A program made the translations under genes and the position numbers. A DNA stretch of 64,000 nucleotides from Spongospora subterranea f. sp. subterranea (Eukaryota > Endomyxa: Phytomyxea > Phytomyxea > Plasmodiophorida): contig JAUGWO010000222.1 in the NCBI GenBank assembly GCA_049724395.1, positions 62,001-126,000 of the forward strand. Direction: 5' to 3'. Shown here in pieces: positions 45,007 through 55,887 of the stretch. Below the pieces are notes generated by a model. The model was not told where the DNA came from. It worked only from the letters and a program-made list of their open reading frames with translations, and did no database searches. Each line of letters opens with the position of its first letter. The stretch's first letter is position 1.

Positions 45007-45116
45007 ATTGCTCAGCAGACAATTTTGGAACCAAGCCACATCTGACATCACGGCTAGCGGCCGCCAACAGATGTGGATTGGTTGGGAATCAGGTAGATGA
45101 AATTCTGCTGAGCAAT
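45007..45116. repeat. 110-bp hairpin-forming element
   Basis: ATTGCTCAGCAGA (45007-45019) is mirrored by TCTGCTGAGCAAT (45104-45116). Internally, CCACATCTG (45036-45044) mirrors CAGATGTGG (45068-45076). It has no coding potential and may be a tiny MITE or a structured RNA. Confidence 0.6.
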
Positions 45117-46494
45117 GATGGCACCGGTGGTTTTGGCGAATAGTATTTTCCTCGTAAATGCCCTTCCACAACGTGTTGGCCATAACACGCTTGTTCCACC
45201 CCCAGAATCGTTGTTTCCGCTCATAACATTAGCAAGGGCGCCTCATTAAAACCCCTCGACCTTGACGCCATTGTAGCGGTAATTCCTGGTAATTACCTCG
45301 CGCCGGACCTGTGAATGGAAATAATGATCTCGCGATATCCCTGATATTCTCCCCTGGTTGTGGGGCGAGTTTAATGGAATTATGGCAGAACTGTATCACT
45401 ACAATGACCTTTAAAACAATTAGGTCACTCATCAACTTCAAGACTCATTCTCACCGTCTGACCTTATGGTGAACATTGAATAAATCATCCGATGCAGTAG
45501 AAAATCCGATTTAACCAGGTGCGGAACGGAATGGAAATGGCCGGCCATGGCGCGATCGCAAAATGGTGTCTCCATCCACCGACACATGGCGTTGTGTGAA
45601 TTTCTGGGTCATATCCCTATGGCATAAACTGCAATTGCAGTATCAACCCAACTAAGCACCTTCACAAACTTCCACAATTCTGGCTGAGAATATGGCCATT
45701 ACCTGCGCTCGCATTGATCGGGTTCTTGTGGTTTGGGTACAGGGAATATTACACATATCAATTGGAGGAACGAGACGTTCTCTGTTCAAAACCTTTCTGG
45801 TAATTGTTATTGTGTTCTTGACGTCGGGAAAGCGAACGGCATCGGGTATTGGTGTGACCCTCGATTGCCGTTCCGACTAGCGACTGGCCAAGATGGGCGG
45901 CATTGTCGAACCATTCTCGTCTTTAAATCTGTGATCTCCATCCAGGCGCAACGGCACGCCATCTCGGTCCTAGTTTCTGGTCTGATATATTGACTGATGG
46001 AATGGGCTGAAGCAAAACCTCCCAGAAAATAACTCGGAGCGGCGTAAAAACTTAGACTGCTTTTATCAAATTTCGATAAAATCTAATGAAAGTATTATAA
46101 AAACAATCTTTATGAAATCTTTTATGAAATTGACACAGTATGTTTGGTGTTTAATCTCAGCATTTGGTTTATTAGTCTTGATACAAAATCTCTCATTGAG
46201 AACAATTCGGGCAGTTACGGTTGGCAGAGGGGGCGAGTGAGAGGATCATGATTAATGGGTGCAGAGGTCGTCAGCACCAAAAAAGAAACGGTACAGGTGA
46301 TTTCTTCCTCGGTTTGAGGTTCGTCGTCCAGTGCGTTAGTATTTGAAAAAAAAAACCAGGATTATGGGCCTGACTGCATTCGTACTGCACAATTGCTGAG
46401 TGTAGAATTAGCGCGGCATCGCGCAATTTTTTTAGCGTTTTTAAACTGCGATCCACACCGGTAGAGGGTTTCCGCTACAGAACTCTAAATTCTA
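45117..46494. other. Gene-poor stretch
   Basis: A few short frames occur, the best at 45733-45993 on the plus strand (NITHINWRNETFSV, CYCVLDVGKANGIGYWC), with no family recognised. The part 46020-46200 is AT-rich. Low coding density fits the transposon-rich neighbourhood. Confidence 0.35.
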
Positions 46495-46860
46495 ATGTTG
46501 TCGTCCCCTGCACCGAAAACTGGTCGGCTTGCCGGCCAGTCGAATTTCCGGAGGACGAGGATGTGGCCTTGGCGAAAGCTTTTGTCAAAGAGACGACGTG
46601 CGCAGCCGTCGGTACCGACCAGAGCGGCGACACGTTCTGGGAAAAGATCCGGATTTCGTATATGGGTCTTAATACAGCAACAAGTGTCGTCCGAAGCGCC
46701 ATTTCTCGTTCGGTGTTATTCCATCGATTGGAAAGAGAAATGGCGCTTCGGACGACACTTGTTGCTGTATTAAGACCCATATACGAAATCCGGATCTTTT
46801 CCCAGAACGTGTCGCCGCTCTGGTCGGTACCGACGGCTGCGCACGTCGTCTCTTTGACAT
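46495..46860. mobile_element. Harbinger Myb/SANT-like fragment duplicated as a palindrome
   Basis: The plus frame reads DVALAKAFVKETTCAAVGTD and FWEKIRISYM, the pattern of the Myb-like accessory protein of PIF/Harbinger transposons (eDv.L..a.v..t.d..vG.dQ....FW..i). The same sequence recurs on the minus strand because 46583-46707 and 46735-46859 form a perfect inverted repeat of 125 bp around a 27-bp centre. Only this fragment of the protein is present. Confidence 0.7.
46583..46859. repeat. Perfect 125-bp palindrome arms with a 27-bp loop
   Basis: Left arm 46583-46707 (starting TGTCAAAGAGACGACGTGCG) and right arm 46735-46859 are exact reverse complements by direct reading. The perfect match suggests very recent formation or ongoing correction between arms. 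Confidence 0.92.
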
Positions 46861-46869
46861 AAATTTATA

Positions 46870-47947
46870 CTCCCTCTGTTCGGAAATAAAGGTGAGTGGA
46901 TTAAGGCCGAAATTTTGAGCCTCGACGCTCATTTCAAACAAAAGTTAGATCAAAATGAAAACTAGGGTTTACGGGAGATTTTTCAGCGGCACCGCCACCT
47001 CGTCATTGTTGAACTAGCACCTGACAACATGACTGCACCTGCAGGAGACCTAAGCCGAGCTGGAGAAGCCATGCCAGCTTTTCCAAAGCTAATAGCCGAC
47101 GAGCAGCAAACCTCGGAATTCGTATCGTTCCTGAAAAGTTCGCTGATAGAAAAGGACAAAAGAACCTCACTGACGACCAGAGTGTGTAATATACGAATAT
47201 GTCTTGAGGATGAGTGATTCAGGAAAGTTCGTTCTTGGTTCAATTGCCTCAGCAAGCAGTCAATTTGCCGTTTCACGCAGAACTGTGAGTAGGATTGGGA
47301 CTTCTGCCGTCCTGTGTTGTTCACACAAACGAGGAAAGGTTGGACCAAAGAAAAAAGTCGTTGATCCTGAAAAAGTCAAACATATTCCTCTACAACAGCG
47401 AAAAAAATCGATGATCTTGTGAAGGCTGTCAAGATCTCGTTTGATAGCATGGAGAAAGATAAGAGCTTGAAGACATGTTTTTAACTCTCCAGCAATGCAG
47501 TATGGAGATCATGAAGGTCACTTTTGACTCTCCAGCAATGCATGATGAAGATCATGAAGTTCAAGGGGGGCGACAATTATAAGATGCCTCACATGGGCAA
47601 GGAACGGCTCAGGCGCCAAGTTGATGTTCCAGACAATGTACCCTGCGACATTGCAGTTTTGCATCAAGCAAAGCAGGATGCAAAGAGTGGTGATGAATAA
47701 AAAATTCTTCAATGGACCGGTTCTTCAAACTTTTCCCTGTCCACTTTATCAATTCAAACCTTGAAAGCGTCAACAAGTTCGTCAGGCGCCAAGGCCATCA
47801 TTAAGAAGAATTCAATGATGGCCTTGGAAGTTCTGAAGCAGCGAACGCAGGATGCACTGAGCTTTAATTGTGCAGAACCATCAATGAGACCTTTATTTCC
47901 GAACATCAAAAAAGGTGCGTGAGACCTTTATTTCCGAACGGAGGGAG
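46870..47947 (+). mobile_element. Internally deleted mariner-like element
   Basis: Termini CTCCCTCTGTTCGGAAATAA (from 46870) and its mirror ending at 47947 match over 24 bp with one mismatch, flanked by TA on both sides. Inside, frames near 47230-47420 keep the transposase DNA-binding part (FAVSRRTVSRIGTSA, VGPKKKVVDPEKVK, IPLQQR). The catalytic domain is missing, so this 1,078-bp copy cannot move by itself. A second, shorter copy of the right terminus (ACCTTTATTTCCGAACATC) lies at about 47889. The family is related to, but distinct from, the element at 40291. Confidence 0.82.
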
Positions 47948-48237
47948 TACTGTACAATTTTTTTTTTAATAATCCGAGTGTACATAACATATGAAACCTA
48001 CCGGTAGTTGGCCGTGGTAGACTGATTTCCAAGGATTTGGGGAAAGTGCGTCGTCCGAAAAAAATGTAACGCATAATTTAGCGGTGAGTTGTGACGCGCG
48101 CGGCGGTAAATTGCCATCGGTATCGTGTGTTTGGCGACTGTTTGGCGTAATCCTGAATAATTCCTGGTCAACAAAAGGCGCTGTTTAACCAGATCAATTT
48201 GGACAAATCAAGCGGGTTCTGGGGCTGTGGACATAGC

Positions 48238-49213
48238 ATGATATGTGTAGAATGTGCTGCTGACGTCGTTGACGTCTATAAAGAATTCTCGACGGGCAAC
48301 GCCCGCCTTACCAGATGTGTCGGATATTATATCCTAGAGATCATTTGGCATGATCGTTGACCTACCTGTGCGATTAGGGTTCCTGTAAGAAGGCAGCCGA
48401 TAAATATGTTGAATTTGAGACAATGTTAATCATCCTGGATCTGATCTTACATAAAATCCAGGCAAGGGGGACCTCATCTCATGGTCATTTCTACCCGTTA
48501 TTCACAGATAGGGTTTCCCAGGTTTATCGCCACATCTTATTCAATGTGTTTCCCAATATGGACGAGGGTCTAACGCGTATTGTATTGAAGATGATCCCGG
48601 GCATCATATTCTTCGATACGTATCTGCGATGGCACCGAATCCATTCGTTGTCGATCCTGAAGTATTCCCTGATCTTGCCCTATAACGCCTACATCTCCCT
48701 GTTCTGGTCTCTGCCTCTCGCCACCATCCTCCTTCATCATCATTCAACACCGCACTCAACCATCGCTCAGGGCGTCGACCTTCGAGCTGATCGCATTCGT
48801 TGGCGGTGTGATTATCGCCGCTCGTATTCTTACAACTGGCTGTGAGTCGCCCCGATTCGACCATGAACATCAATTTAACCAGATCTGAACAGCGTTGAAT
48901 TATCTCCATCTCATCGTCTCCGTGATCATATCGAGTTTCGGGAAACTGTTCATCGTGTTGATGATGATCTGGGATTGCAATGCTCATTACGGCCCCATAA
49001 TCAACATCTTCGTCCTATCGAGTAATATTACCGCTCTTCGCGTCTCCCTGGGCACGACATCGATCAAGGTTCCCCCTATCGTCATCGCCATCATTCCGCC
49101 TATCTCATATTCCTTAGGCCACTGCAATCGTCGCGTCTGCCTTCATTATTCGCCTGTTAGTCCAACTGGCATTGAGGGCATACGATCCGTTCATCGTATT
49201 CTCCATATTATAG
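48238..49213 (+). CDS. ARV1: ARV1 family ER sterol/lipid homeostasis protein
   Basis: ARV1 is a polytopic ER protein needed for sterol and GPI handling. Exon 1 reads MICVECAADVVDVYKEFSTG, then LTRC. After an intron (about 48318-48379) come GSCKKAADKYVEFETMLIIL and DLILHKIQ, completing the CxxC...CxxC zinc ribbon. The next intron begins GCAAGG (a GC-AG intron, about 48449-48510) and joins VYRHILFNVFPNMDEG, exactly matching the family's 'HK.QVYRHLLFN' line. Hydrophobic segments follow (IIFFDTYLRW, YISLFWSLPLATILL, FELIAFVGGVIIAARILTT, LIVSVIISSFGKLFIVLMMI), then NITALRVSLGTTSIK spliced to ATAIVASAFIIRLLVQLALR and FIVFSIL, ending at TAG 49211-49213. The exon edge around 48740-48790 is unsettled. 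Confidence 0.88.
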
Positions 49214-49531
49214 TACAACATTTCATTAATTTACAAACCTTTCCTTCTTTTCTTTACGGTTTTTTCCAGTTTGTGTTCCGAACACACTCTCAGACAATCT
49301 CGGCGGAATCGGCACACCAATCGCAAATCCGCAATTCAATTGTGACACGTGTCTTTCAATAACATGATGAGAGAAACTGGAATGGGACCAAACGAGATAT
49401 TTCCTGGGTTGAACAGATGTTTTACGGTCGCGTGCCCAATGGCCATTTATCCTCCATAATCGTATATCAGAGGTGGCGGGCGAGATCCCAAGGTGATATC
49501 ATCGCTGGCTGGTGCCGCTGCTGATGAGCCC

Positions 49532-52113
49532 ATGAAGCTCAATCCACATGCGATTGAGTTCACGTGGACCCCAGCGTTGACCGAGTTCCCACCGCTTCAC
49601 ACCGATCAGGAGCCCGATCCCGTCACGAGGGAGCCGATCCAGGCGGTTGGCGCTGCGCCGGCGCTATCAGTGGATACGGCTCTGGACGAGCGATGGGATC
49701 AGACCGGGATCCCATCGGATACCCGTTCGCCATTGCCCAGGTCGCCCGCGTTGCGATCGCTCAATGGCCAGTCCGATATTGAATCGCCATCGGGCGATGG
49801 GCGAACGTCGACCAGTTCCATTGCGGCGCCAACACCCGGGACCATCACGATCACGATTGAACAGCTGCACCAGGTTCGCGATCAGTTTCAGGAGGCGCCG
49901 ACCGGTTTGGATAAGATCGAGGGATTCCCGATCAAGGGTAATCCCCATTACGATGAGCTAATGGATCAATCGTCACGATCCAATTCAATATCTGATCACC
50001 CTCGTTCATCATGGAAAGGGTCTCCCCGAACGATCCCTCCCCTCAGCCGCAATCGCAGTATCGTCCGACGCCATGGCGCTAGGGACCCGTCCACCGTTCC
50101 GATCGCCGCGCGTGATATGACGCCGTCCACAGCCGGCAGCCGGAACGCGGCCGTGCTGGCGGCGGCCGAGGCCAAACACAAGGAGAAGGCGGCGGCTGAG
50201 AGCCGCGCCGAGACGGCCAACACATCCGCCAGCGATCAGTGGAGGGATCGAGGGCCGAAAGGACCAGGTGGTAAAGACAATGGGCGATCGTGGCGGGATC
50301 GACCGGCGGGACACGGGAAAGGGCGGAAGGATCGGGCGCAACAGCTCTATGAACAGCCGGCCATCGTCCTGAAACAGAGCTCGAACGCTTGGAGGATAGG
50401 GGATAAGGCGCAACAGAGCGAGATGAGGGCGGCCGAGGGCGCCATCCTGGTCATATTGAACAAGCTCACGCCCGAGACATTCGCGAAGCTGTCGGAGACG
50501 GCCGGTGGGATAACGATCACGGATCCGGCGACATTGCAACAGCTCTGTAAAGTGATGTTCGAGAAGGCGATCAGCGAGGTCAGTTTCGCGTCGCTCTACG
50601 CCCAGTTCATCGCCCGCTTGTCGGAGCGACTGCCGTCGTTCACCGATCAGGGCGGCGCCGTCGTCAACGTCCGCTCCGAGATCATCAAGCGCTGCTATAA
50701 CCTGCTGACGAGCGGGCCCGAGACGCCCATCGCCGACGGGCTGAGCGAGATCGACAAGGAGGAGGCGATTGCCAACACGAAACGCGACCAGGTCGGGAAC
50801 GTGGTCCTGATGGGAGAACTGTTCAAACATGGAATATTGGCCGAACCCGTTGTCCACGTCAGTATTAAACTGCTGTTCGAGGGGATGGGCGATATCGAGA
50901 CCCTGGTCCCGTTCCTCCAGACCGTCGGCAAGTTCATCGACAAGCAGTCGCCGGAGAAGATGGACGACTACTTCGTGACGATCGCCAAGATGTCCAAGCA
51001 GACCGACCTGGCGACGCGTCTGCGGTTCATGCTGATGGACCTGATCGACCTGAGGAGGAATCGGTGGCGGCTGCGGCGGGAGAAGGTGGTCGACCCGAAG
51101 ATGCTGGACGAGGTCAGGAAGGCGACGACGACGTGGACCGTCCGACCGCCGGCCAAGAAGCTGACCGCCCAGATCATGCGCCCGGCGATACTGCGCCCGG
51201 CGACCAAAGCGCCATGGAAACCGGACCGACCGCCATCGAATACGGCAACGGCCAGCAATAATAAGCCGTTCAGCTGGGGAAGCGTTCCCCATGATATTCA
51301 CGACGAATCCGACGACGACGATGACGACGACAACGAACAGGACGACAACGATGATGGGCAGAACGCCATCGACGATGACGAATCCGGGTCAGAAATGGTT
51401 TCGCCAACCGGGGGAGAACGCGTTTGAGGATTGAACGGTGTGTGCGTGTGTGTGTTCGTTGGGTTTAGGAACAAGGTGAGCGCGCTGATGGAAAGGCGGA
51501 TTGAGGCCCTGATCCGCGAGCACTACTCGTGTCTGGACATGGCCGAGGCCATTGACTGTGTTCGCGAGCTGCCGCCCGACTCGCACCGCACCCTGATCAC
51601 CAAGGCCGTCCTGATCGCGTTCGACATGAAGGACAGCACACGGATATTGCTGAAAGATCTGCTCGATAAGCTGGTCGGCGAATCGATCGTCTCGTCGACG
51701 TCCCTACTGGACGCCGTCGCCCAAATTCTTCAGGTCCGTTCCGATTCCCCCGAAACCGGTTGTTCCTGACGTGTTCGGTCCAGGATTTCGACGATGTGGC
51801 GCTAGATCTGCCTAGAGCGCCAACATATCTCAGTAATCTGTTGGGCGACCTGCTGGGCCAAGATCGGATCCAGTTCCAGGCGCTATTGGACGTGTTCCAC
51901 AAGGTCGAGTCGGGGGGCGACGGGCTGGGGAACATGGCCATCAACGCCCTGGCCCGCGTGGCCGCCGAGCACGGCGGCAACGACAAGCTGCTGGCGGTCT
52001 GGGGCAACACCGACCCGACCGAGTTCAAAAGGCTGTTCCAGCCGAAGCAGCTCGTCCCGATGGCGTTTAAACATAATCTTGAGTCGAAAGGTTTACTGGC
52101 TCTGCCTTTTTAG
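49532..52113 (+). CDS. EIF4G: Translation initiation factor eIF4G (MIF4G + MA3)
   Basis: eIF4G is the scaffold joining cap-bound eIF4E, eIF4A and the 43S complex. Near the N-terminus the sequence KLNPHAIEFTWTP matches the PAM2 motif (LNpxAxeFxP) that binds the MLLE domain of poly(A)-binding protein. A disordered, Arg/Gly-rich part follows (DQWRDRGPKGPGGKDNGR). The MIF4G domain starts after NAWRIGDK (about residue 290) with AAEGAILVILNKLTPETFAK, LCKVMFEKAISEVSFASLYA and TRLRFMLMDLIDLRRNRW. An acidic Asp-rich linker comes next. After an intron (about 51412-51480) the MA3 domain reads MERRIEALIREHYSCLDMAE and AIDCVRELP. A second intron at about 51735-51784 leads to LPRAPTYLSNLLGDLL. The stop is at 52111-52113. 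The ATG at 49532 starts MKLNPHAIEF; an upstream exon is possible. No clear YxxxxL eIF4E site was found. Confidence 0.9.
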
Positions 52114-52217
52114 ATACCTATTAAAGGGCAGTGGATATTATTAGACGATCTTTGGGTGCCAAGATTGGGTGTATTTTCGAACAGGTCATCATCATCATCT
52201 CGTGAGACAATTTTGGG

Positions 52218-55200
52218 TCAACGGATCAGGGCGGATCCGTCAATACGGTCCACGTCCAGAGGTTGTTGGGCGCACGAGACCAACGCCGACCCCTTGTAGA
52301 AGACGGATCCGTCCTCGACCGACAGGTTGCCGGCCGCCTTCCCGAACTTCTTCTTGTCGAGTTTGGCCTTGGACGACGGGCCAACATACCCGTCGGGGAT
52401 GGCCGAAATCCCCCGGATTGCCATGGGACAGGACCAGGCCCGTTTGCCCAGATTTATCCACACCGCATAGCAACATACCATTGGACACCGATCCGCAGAT
52501 CGTCGCTGGCGCTAGATTGCGAACGATCACGATCTGGAATGGAAAACCGTGAGTTCGTTGACGAAACCAACAGCGGAAGCAATTTACCTTTTTCCCAATC
52601 AATTCCTCGGCTTCGTAGAACTTCCTCAAACCGGAAACGATTTTCCGCTCAGTTTCTTCACCAATATCGACCGTTAACTCGTATAGCGTGTCGGCGTTCG
52701 GGTGACTATTCAGCAAATATCAGCATCGATCGCGGAAGCAATTTTCAGCTATCGGTGGGCACATTGAGGCGGTGGTGATAAGGCCTGTCACTAGATCTAA
52801 CGGGAACTCTTCACCGGCTCCTTGAACACCACCATAGGTCGCTCGCCAATGAGCGATCTCCTCGTTGCTGATCGGATTGAACAGCACCTGGGGCGTGTTG
52901 GTCTTGTGACCTCTGGGGACCGCGTTCAGATCGAAGAACGATTTTCCATCGGATCCGCCGACCAACGACAGAATCGTTTTGGGCAGATTCATCTGGCCGA
53001 GAATCCTGTCGCGAAAAAACGTTATCGACGACGATTCGGGGGCGACGACAGCAAATGATGATCACGTTTGGGTTAATTGGGGCATATACGGTTCGATAAG
53101 AGTGGCGAGAACGACAACAGCGTTGACCCCGATTGTGACCACGGTTCCAGCACGGGCCAAATCCCCCTCTTTGTGCAGCTTCCACGGCTGCAGATCCTGG
53201 AAATACAGGTTGCAACGGGAGGACGCAAGCATGGCCAGCTTAAGCGCATCCTAAAATATCAAGGACATTCGGGTGAGTAGGGCTCGTTTTGGTGTCGTCA
53301 ACGATCAATTACTGACCTTTATGTGGACCAGATCAAGCTCCTCGCAATATTGCACGGCTTTGGCGTTCATATCGGCGATAAACTGGTCATCTTCGGCGTG
53401 CAATTCAGCAACGCCCGGGACGACCCCATCGAAGAATTTCGCGACAAACACCAGCGCGCGGTTGATGAAGTTTCCCTGACAGAACACAACGATGAGATCA
53501 CCGGGGGAAAAATACGAACGCAACCGACTACTGACAAGATTCTTCAACAGCTCCCCGTTATTTTTCTGCTGGAAATCATCCCAGGTGAAAACCGTATCTG
53601 AACGGAACGGAAAACGGGGTGAGATGAGCCACATTTGGCCGACGGCGAGCGGTGGTGCTGACCAGCGGTCTCGGGACGGTTTGTTAGAAGATAATAACGC
53701 CATACCGATGAGGATACGCCGGTTAGCTGAACGCTATCGCCGAACACGCCAACCCCTTTGCTCTTCGAGAACTGTGCGAGAGTTCGGTCAACGAAGGCGG
53801 CGCAAGTACTGGAACGCCCAGTGAACCTTGCCATCCTCATAGTTGAGGTATTCGGTGGTGCTAATGTGATGAAGCATCGTATATCCTTGGTCAGCGCCGA
53901 TGAGAGTACATGGGAAGATAACCGTATGGAATGGGATATTGTCCTTGCCCATGAATTGCACCTGTTCAACATCAATATCAGCGTTGTCACCTCGCTCGAT
54001 AATAATGATAATACCAGCTCAATTTTGGTATCGGGGTCCGAATTGATCCACCATTTTCGCCATTCTGGAGTATACGCGGCTGTAATCGACAGATATCCAA
54101 TCGGTGCCTGCGATCACGAACATTATTCACACAATCTCTCGCGGCGATAAATGTGACAAACGCACGTCGAACCAAACGTAGAACACTTTATCGCGAAACC
54201 CATCCTTTGGTACTGGAATACCCCATTTGAGATCTCGTGTAATGGAGCGGGATTTGAGACCGGTGGCGAGCCAGGCTTTCGTCACCTGAACAATATATTA
54301 TTCGATGACGAGAAGGGGTTTCGGGGATTATGATCGATTACCTGTATGGAATTGGCAGACCAATGACCCTCGACCGACGCCTTGTCGATCCATTCGCTGA
54401 GCTGCGATTGGCATTTCGGGAGATCGATGAACAGGTGCTGAGAGGATTTGACGATGGGCGTGGACATATCGGCAACACAATGCGGGTCCTTGAGCAGGAC
54501 GGCGTTCATCAGATGACCACATCCATCACATTGATCACCGTGTGCACCAACATAACCACAATCGGGGCACGTTCCTGACGATTGTCCCATTGAGCCAGAG
54601 ATGGAGTAATATTGAGGGGTTGGTCCAACCTCCAACGTAACGATCAGCGAGAAAACTGTCACATTTCTGACAATAGAGCTGCTCGACGACGTCCTCGTGA
54701 ATGATCCCGTTCTCCTCGCACTCCTGGAATATCGACTGCACGATTTCGGTCTGAACAGGAGTGGACGTCCGCCCGAATATATCAAACTGTGTCAATAGCG
54801 CAGCGTTATTCCAATTGTGAATATGGCGCTACTCCGCCCACGATGTACCTGAATGTCAAACCTGGATCGGGGAACGAATCAGAATTACGGATTAGAATGT
54901 GGATTGACAATAATGTTGTACCATTTATAGACTTGAGCATGAACGGCGTGATATTTATCACATATTTGGCGGGGTGTCACCCCTTCTTTTAACGCCTTCT
55001 GTTCGGTAGCGGTCCCATATTCATCAGTACCACAGATATACGCCACATTATACCCTGATGCACAATAGCAACAGACTCTCATTCAATGATCGCCCCCACG
55101 ATACGGGTTCTGCCACTGACCACGAAGGCGGCCGAACCGGGCATATACATCGGCACTCAATACACAGCCGATAATGTTGCCAAGATGGGGCACATTGTTG

Positions 55201-55277
55201 ACATACGGCAATGCCGATGTGATCAATAAGTTCCTTTGACCTGGAACCGGCAAAACCTGGTCGCACTCCTTAGCCAT
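52218..55277 (-). CDS. MARS1: Methionyl-tRNA synthetase with C-terminal tRNA-binding domain
   Basis: Charges tRNA-Met in the cytosol. Starting at 55277, [20 protein letters not shown] leads into [20 protein letters not shown] (HIGH-box equivalent HLGN). An intron brings [20 protein letters not shown] and [21 protein letters not shown] zinc-knuckle region follows ([33 protein letters not shown]). FSKSKG is the KMSKS-box equivalent. YYLLTNRPE and the anticodon-binding helices come next ([22 protein letters not shown]). An EMAPII-like OB fold ends the protein ([57 protein letters not shown]), with the tail [15 protein letters not shown] and a stop at 52218. Many introns of about 45-70 nt split it. 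It converges on eIF4G with about 105 bp between stops. Confidence 0.93.
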
Positions 55278-55880
55278 CGAAAACAATAACCGTCCTTGTC
55301 TATCGGCGCAAATCAAAAACAGACGAATGTGGTCGTCGTTCAGGTGCAGTCCAGGGTTTGCTGCGGAACTTGGTCAGGACGGACCTTCGGCTAAATACCG
55401 TCACGGTATGGAATATTTGACTGCCGTGGACCGTCACGCAATGTATACATAGATCACTGGGACAGTCGGGAAATGACTGGGGGTAGTGGAAACGCAATTT
55501 ACCCAACACCACCCAACCACAACTCAACCATAGTCAAACTTGGGACCAATTCCAGCCCAACCCCGGCCCAATCTCGCGCCGCCCCAATCTCGCGCCGCCC
55601 CGCCCCGCCCCAATCTCGCCCCGCCTCGCCCCAATCTCGCCCAACCCCCGGCCCAACCTCGGCCCATTCCATCCAAATCTACGGCGAACGCACCTCAGTT
55701 GGTCGGTTGTTTGTACACTCTACCTAGTTCAAGTACGGATGAATAAACATAGCCGTCACCAAAAACTTGGCGGTTCAAGTACTTTCTGACTGTAGCCTAC
55801 AGAGTTCGAAACCAGCAAAACTGGTTTTTTTACCAGAAACCTGCTCCTCGACGCAAAAAAGGGAAACTTGGCAAATACCA
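55278..55880. promoter_or_regulatory. MetRS upstream region with C-rich tandem repeat
   Basis: Contains the MetRS promoter on the minus strand. 55556-55665 is an imperfect tandem array of a 'CGCCCCAATCT' unit (about eight copies, nearly pure C/G/A/T-rich strand bias). Short frames through it are repeat artefacts. Confidence 0.55.
55556..55665 (+). repeat. C-rich minisatellite (CGCCCCAATCT-type units)
   Basis: Variants CCCCGGCCCAATCTCG, CGCCGCCCCAATCTCG and CGCCCCAATCTCGCC repeat head to tail; unit length varies from about 11 to 21 bp. Confidence 0.85.
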
Positions 55881-55887
55881 GTAAATA

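Noticed and set aside
48423-49362. Initial reading of the ARV1 region as a TRIC-type channel
   Set aside because: The zinc-ribbon exon and the QVYRHILFN line identify ARV1 instead.
49667-51301. Long minus-strand frames opposite eIF4G (one of 430 codons)
   Set aside because: They are antisense shadows caused by high GC and codon bias; the plus strand encodes clear MIF4G sequence and the minus translations match nothing.
55473-55746. Pro/Arg/Ser-rich small proteins
   Set aside because: They are translations of a C-rich minisatellite.
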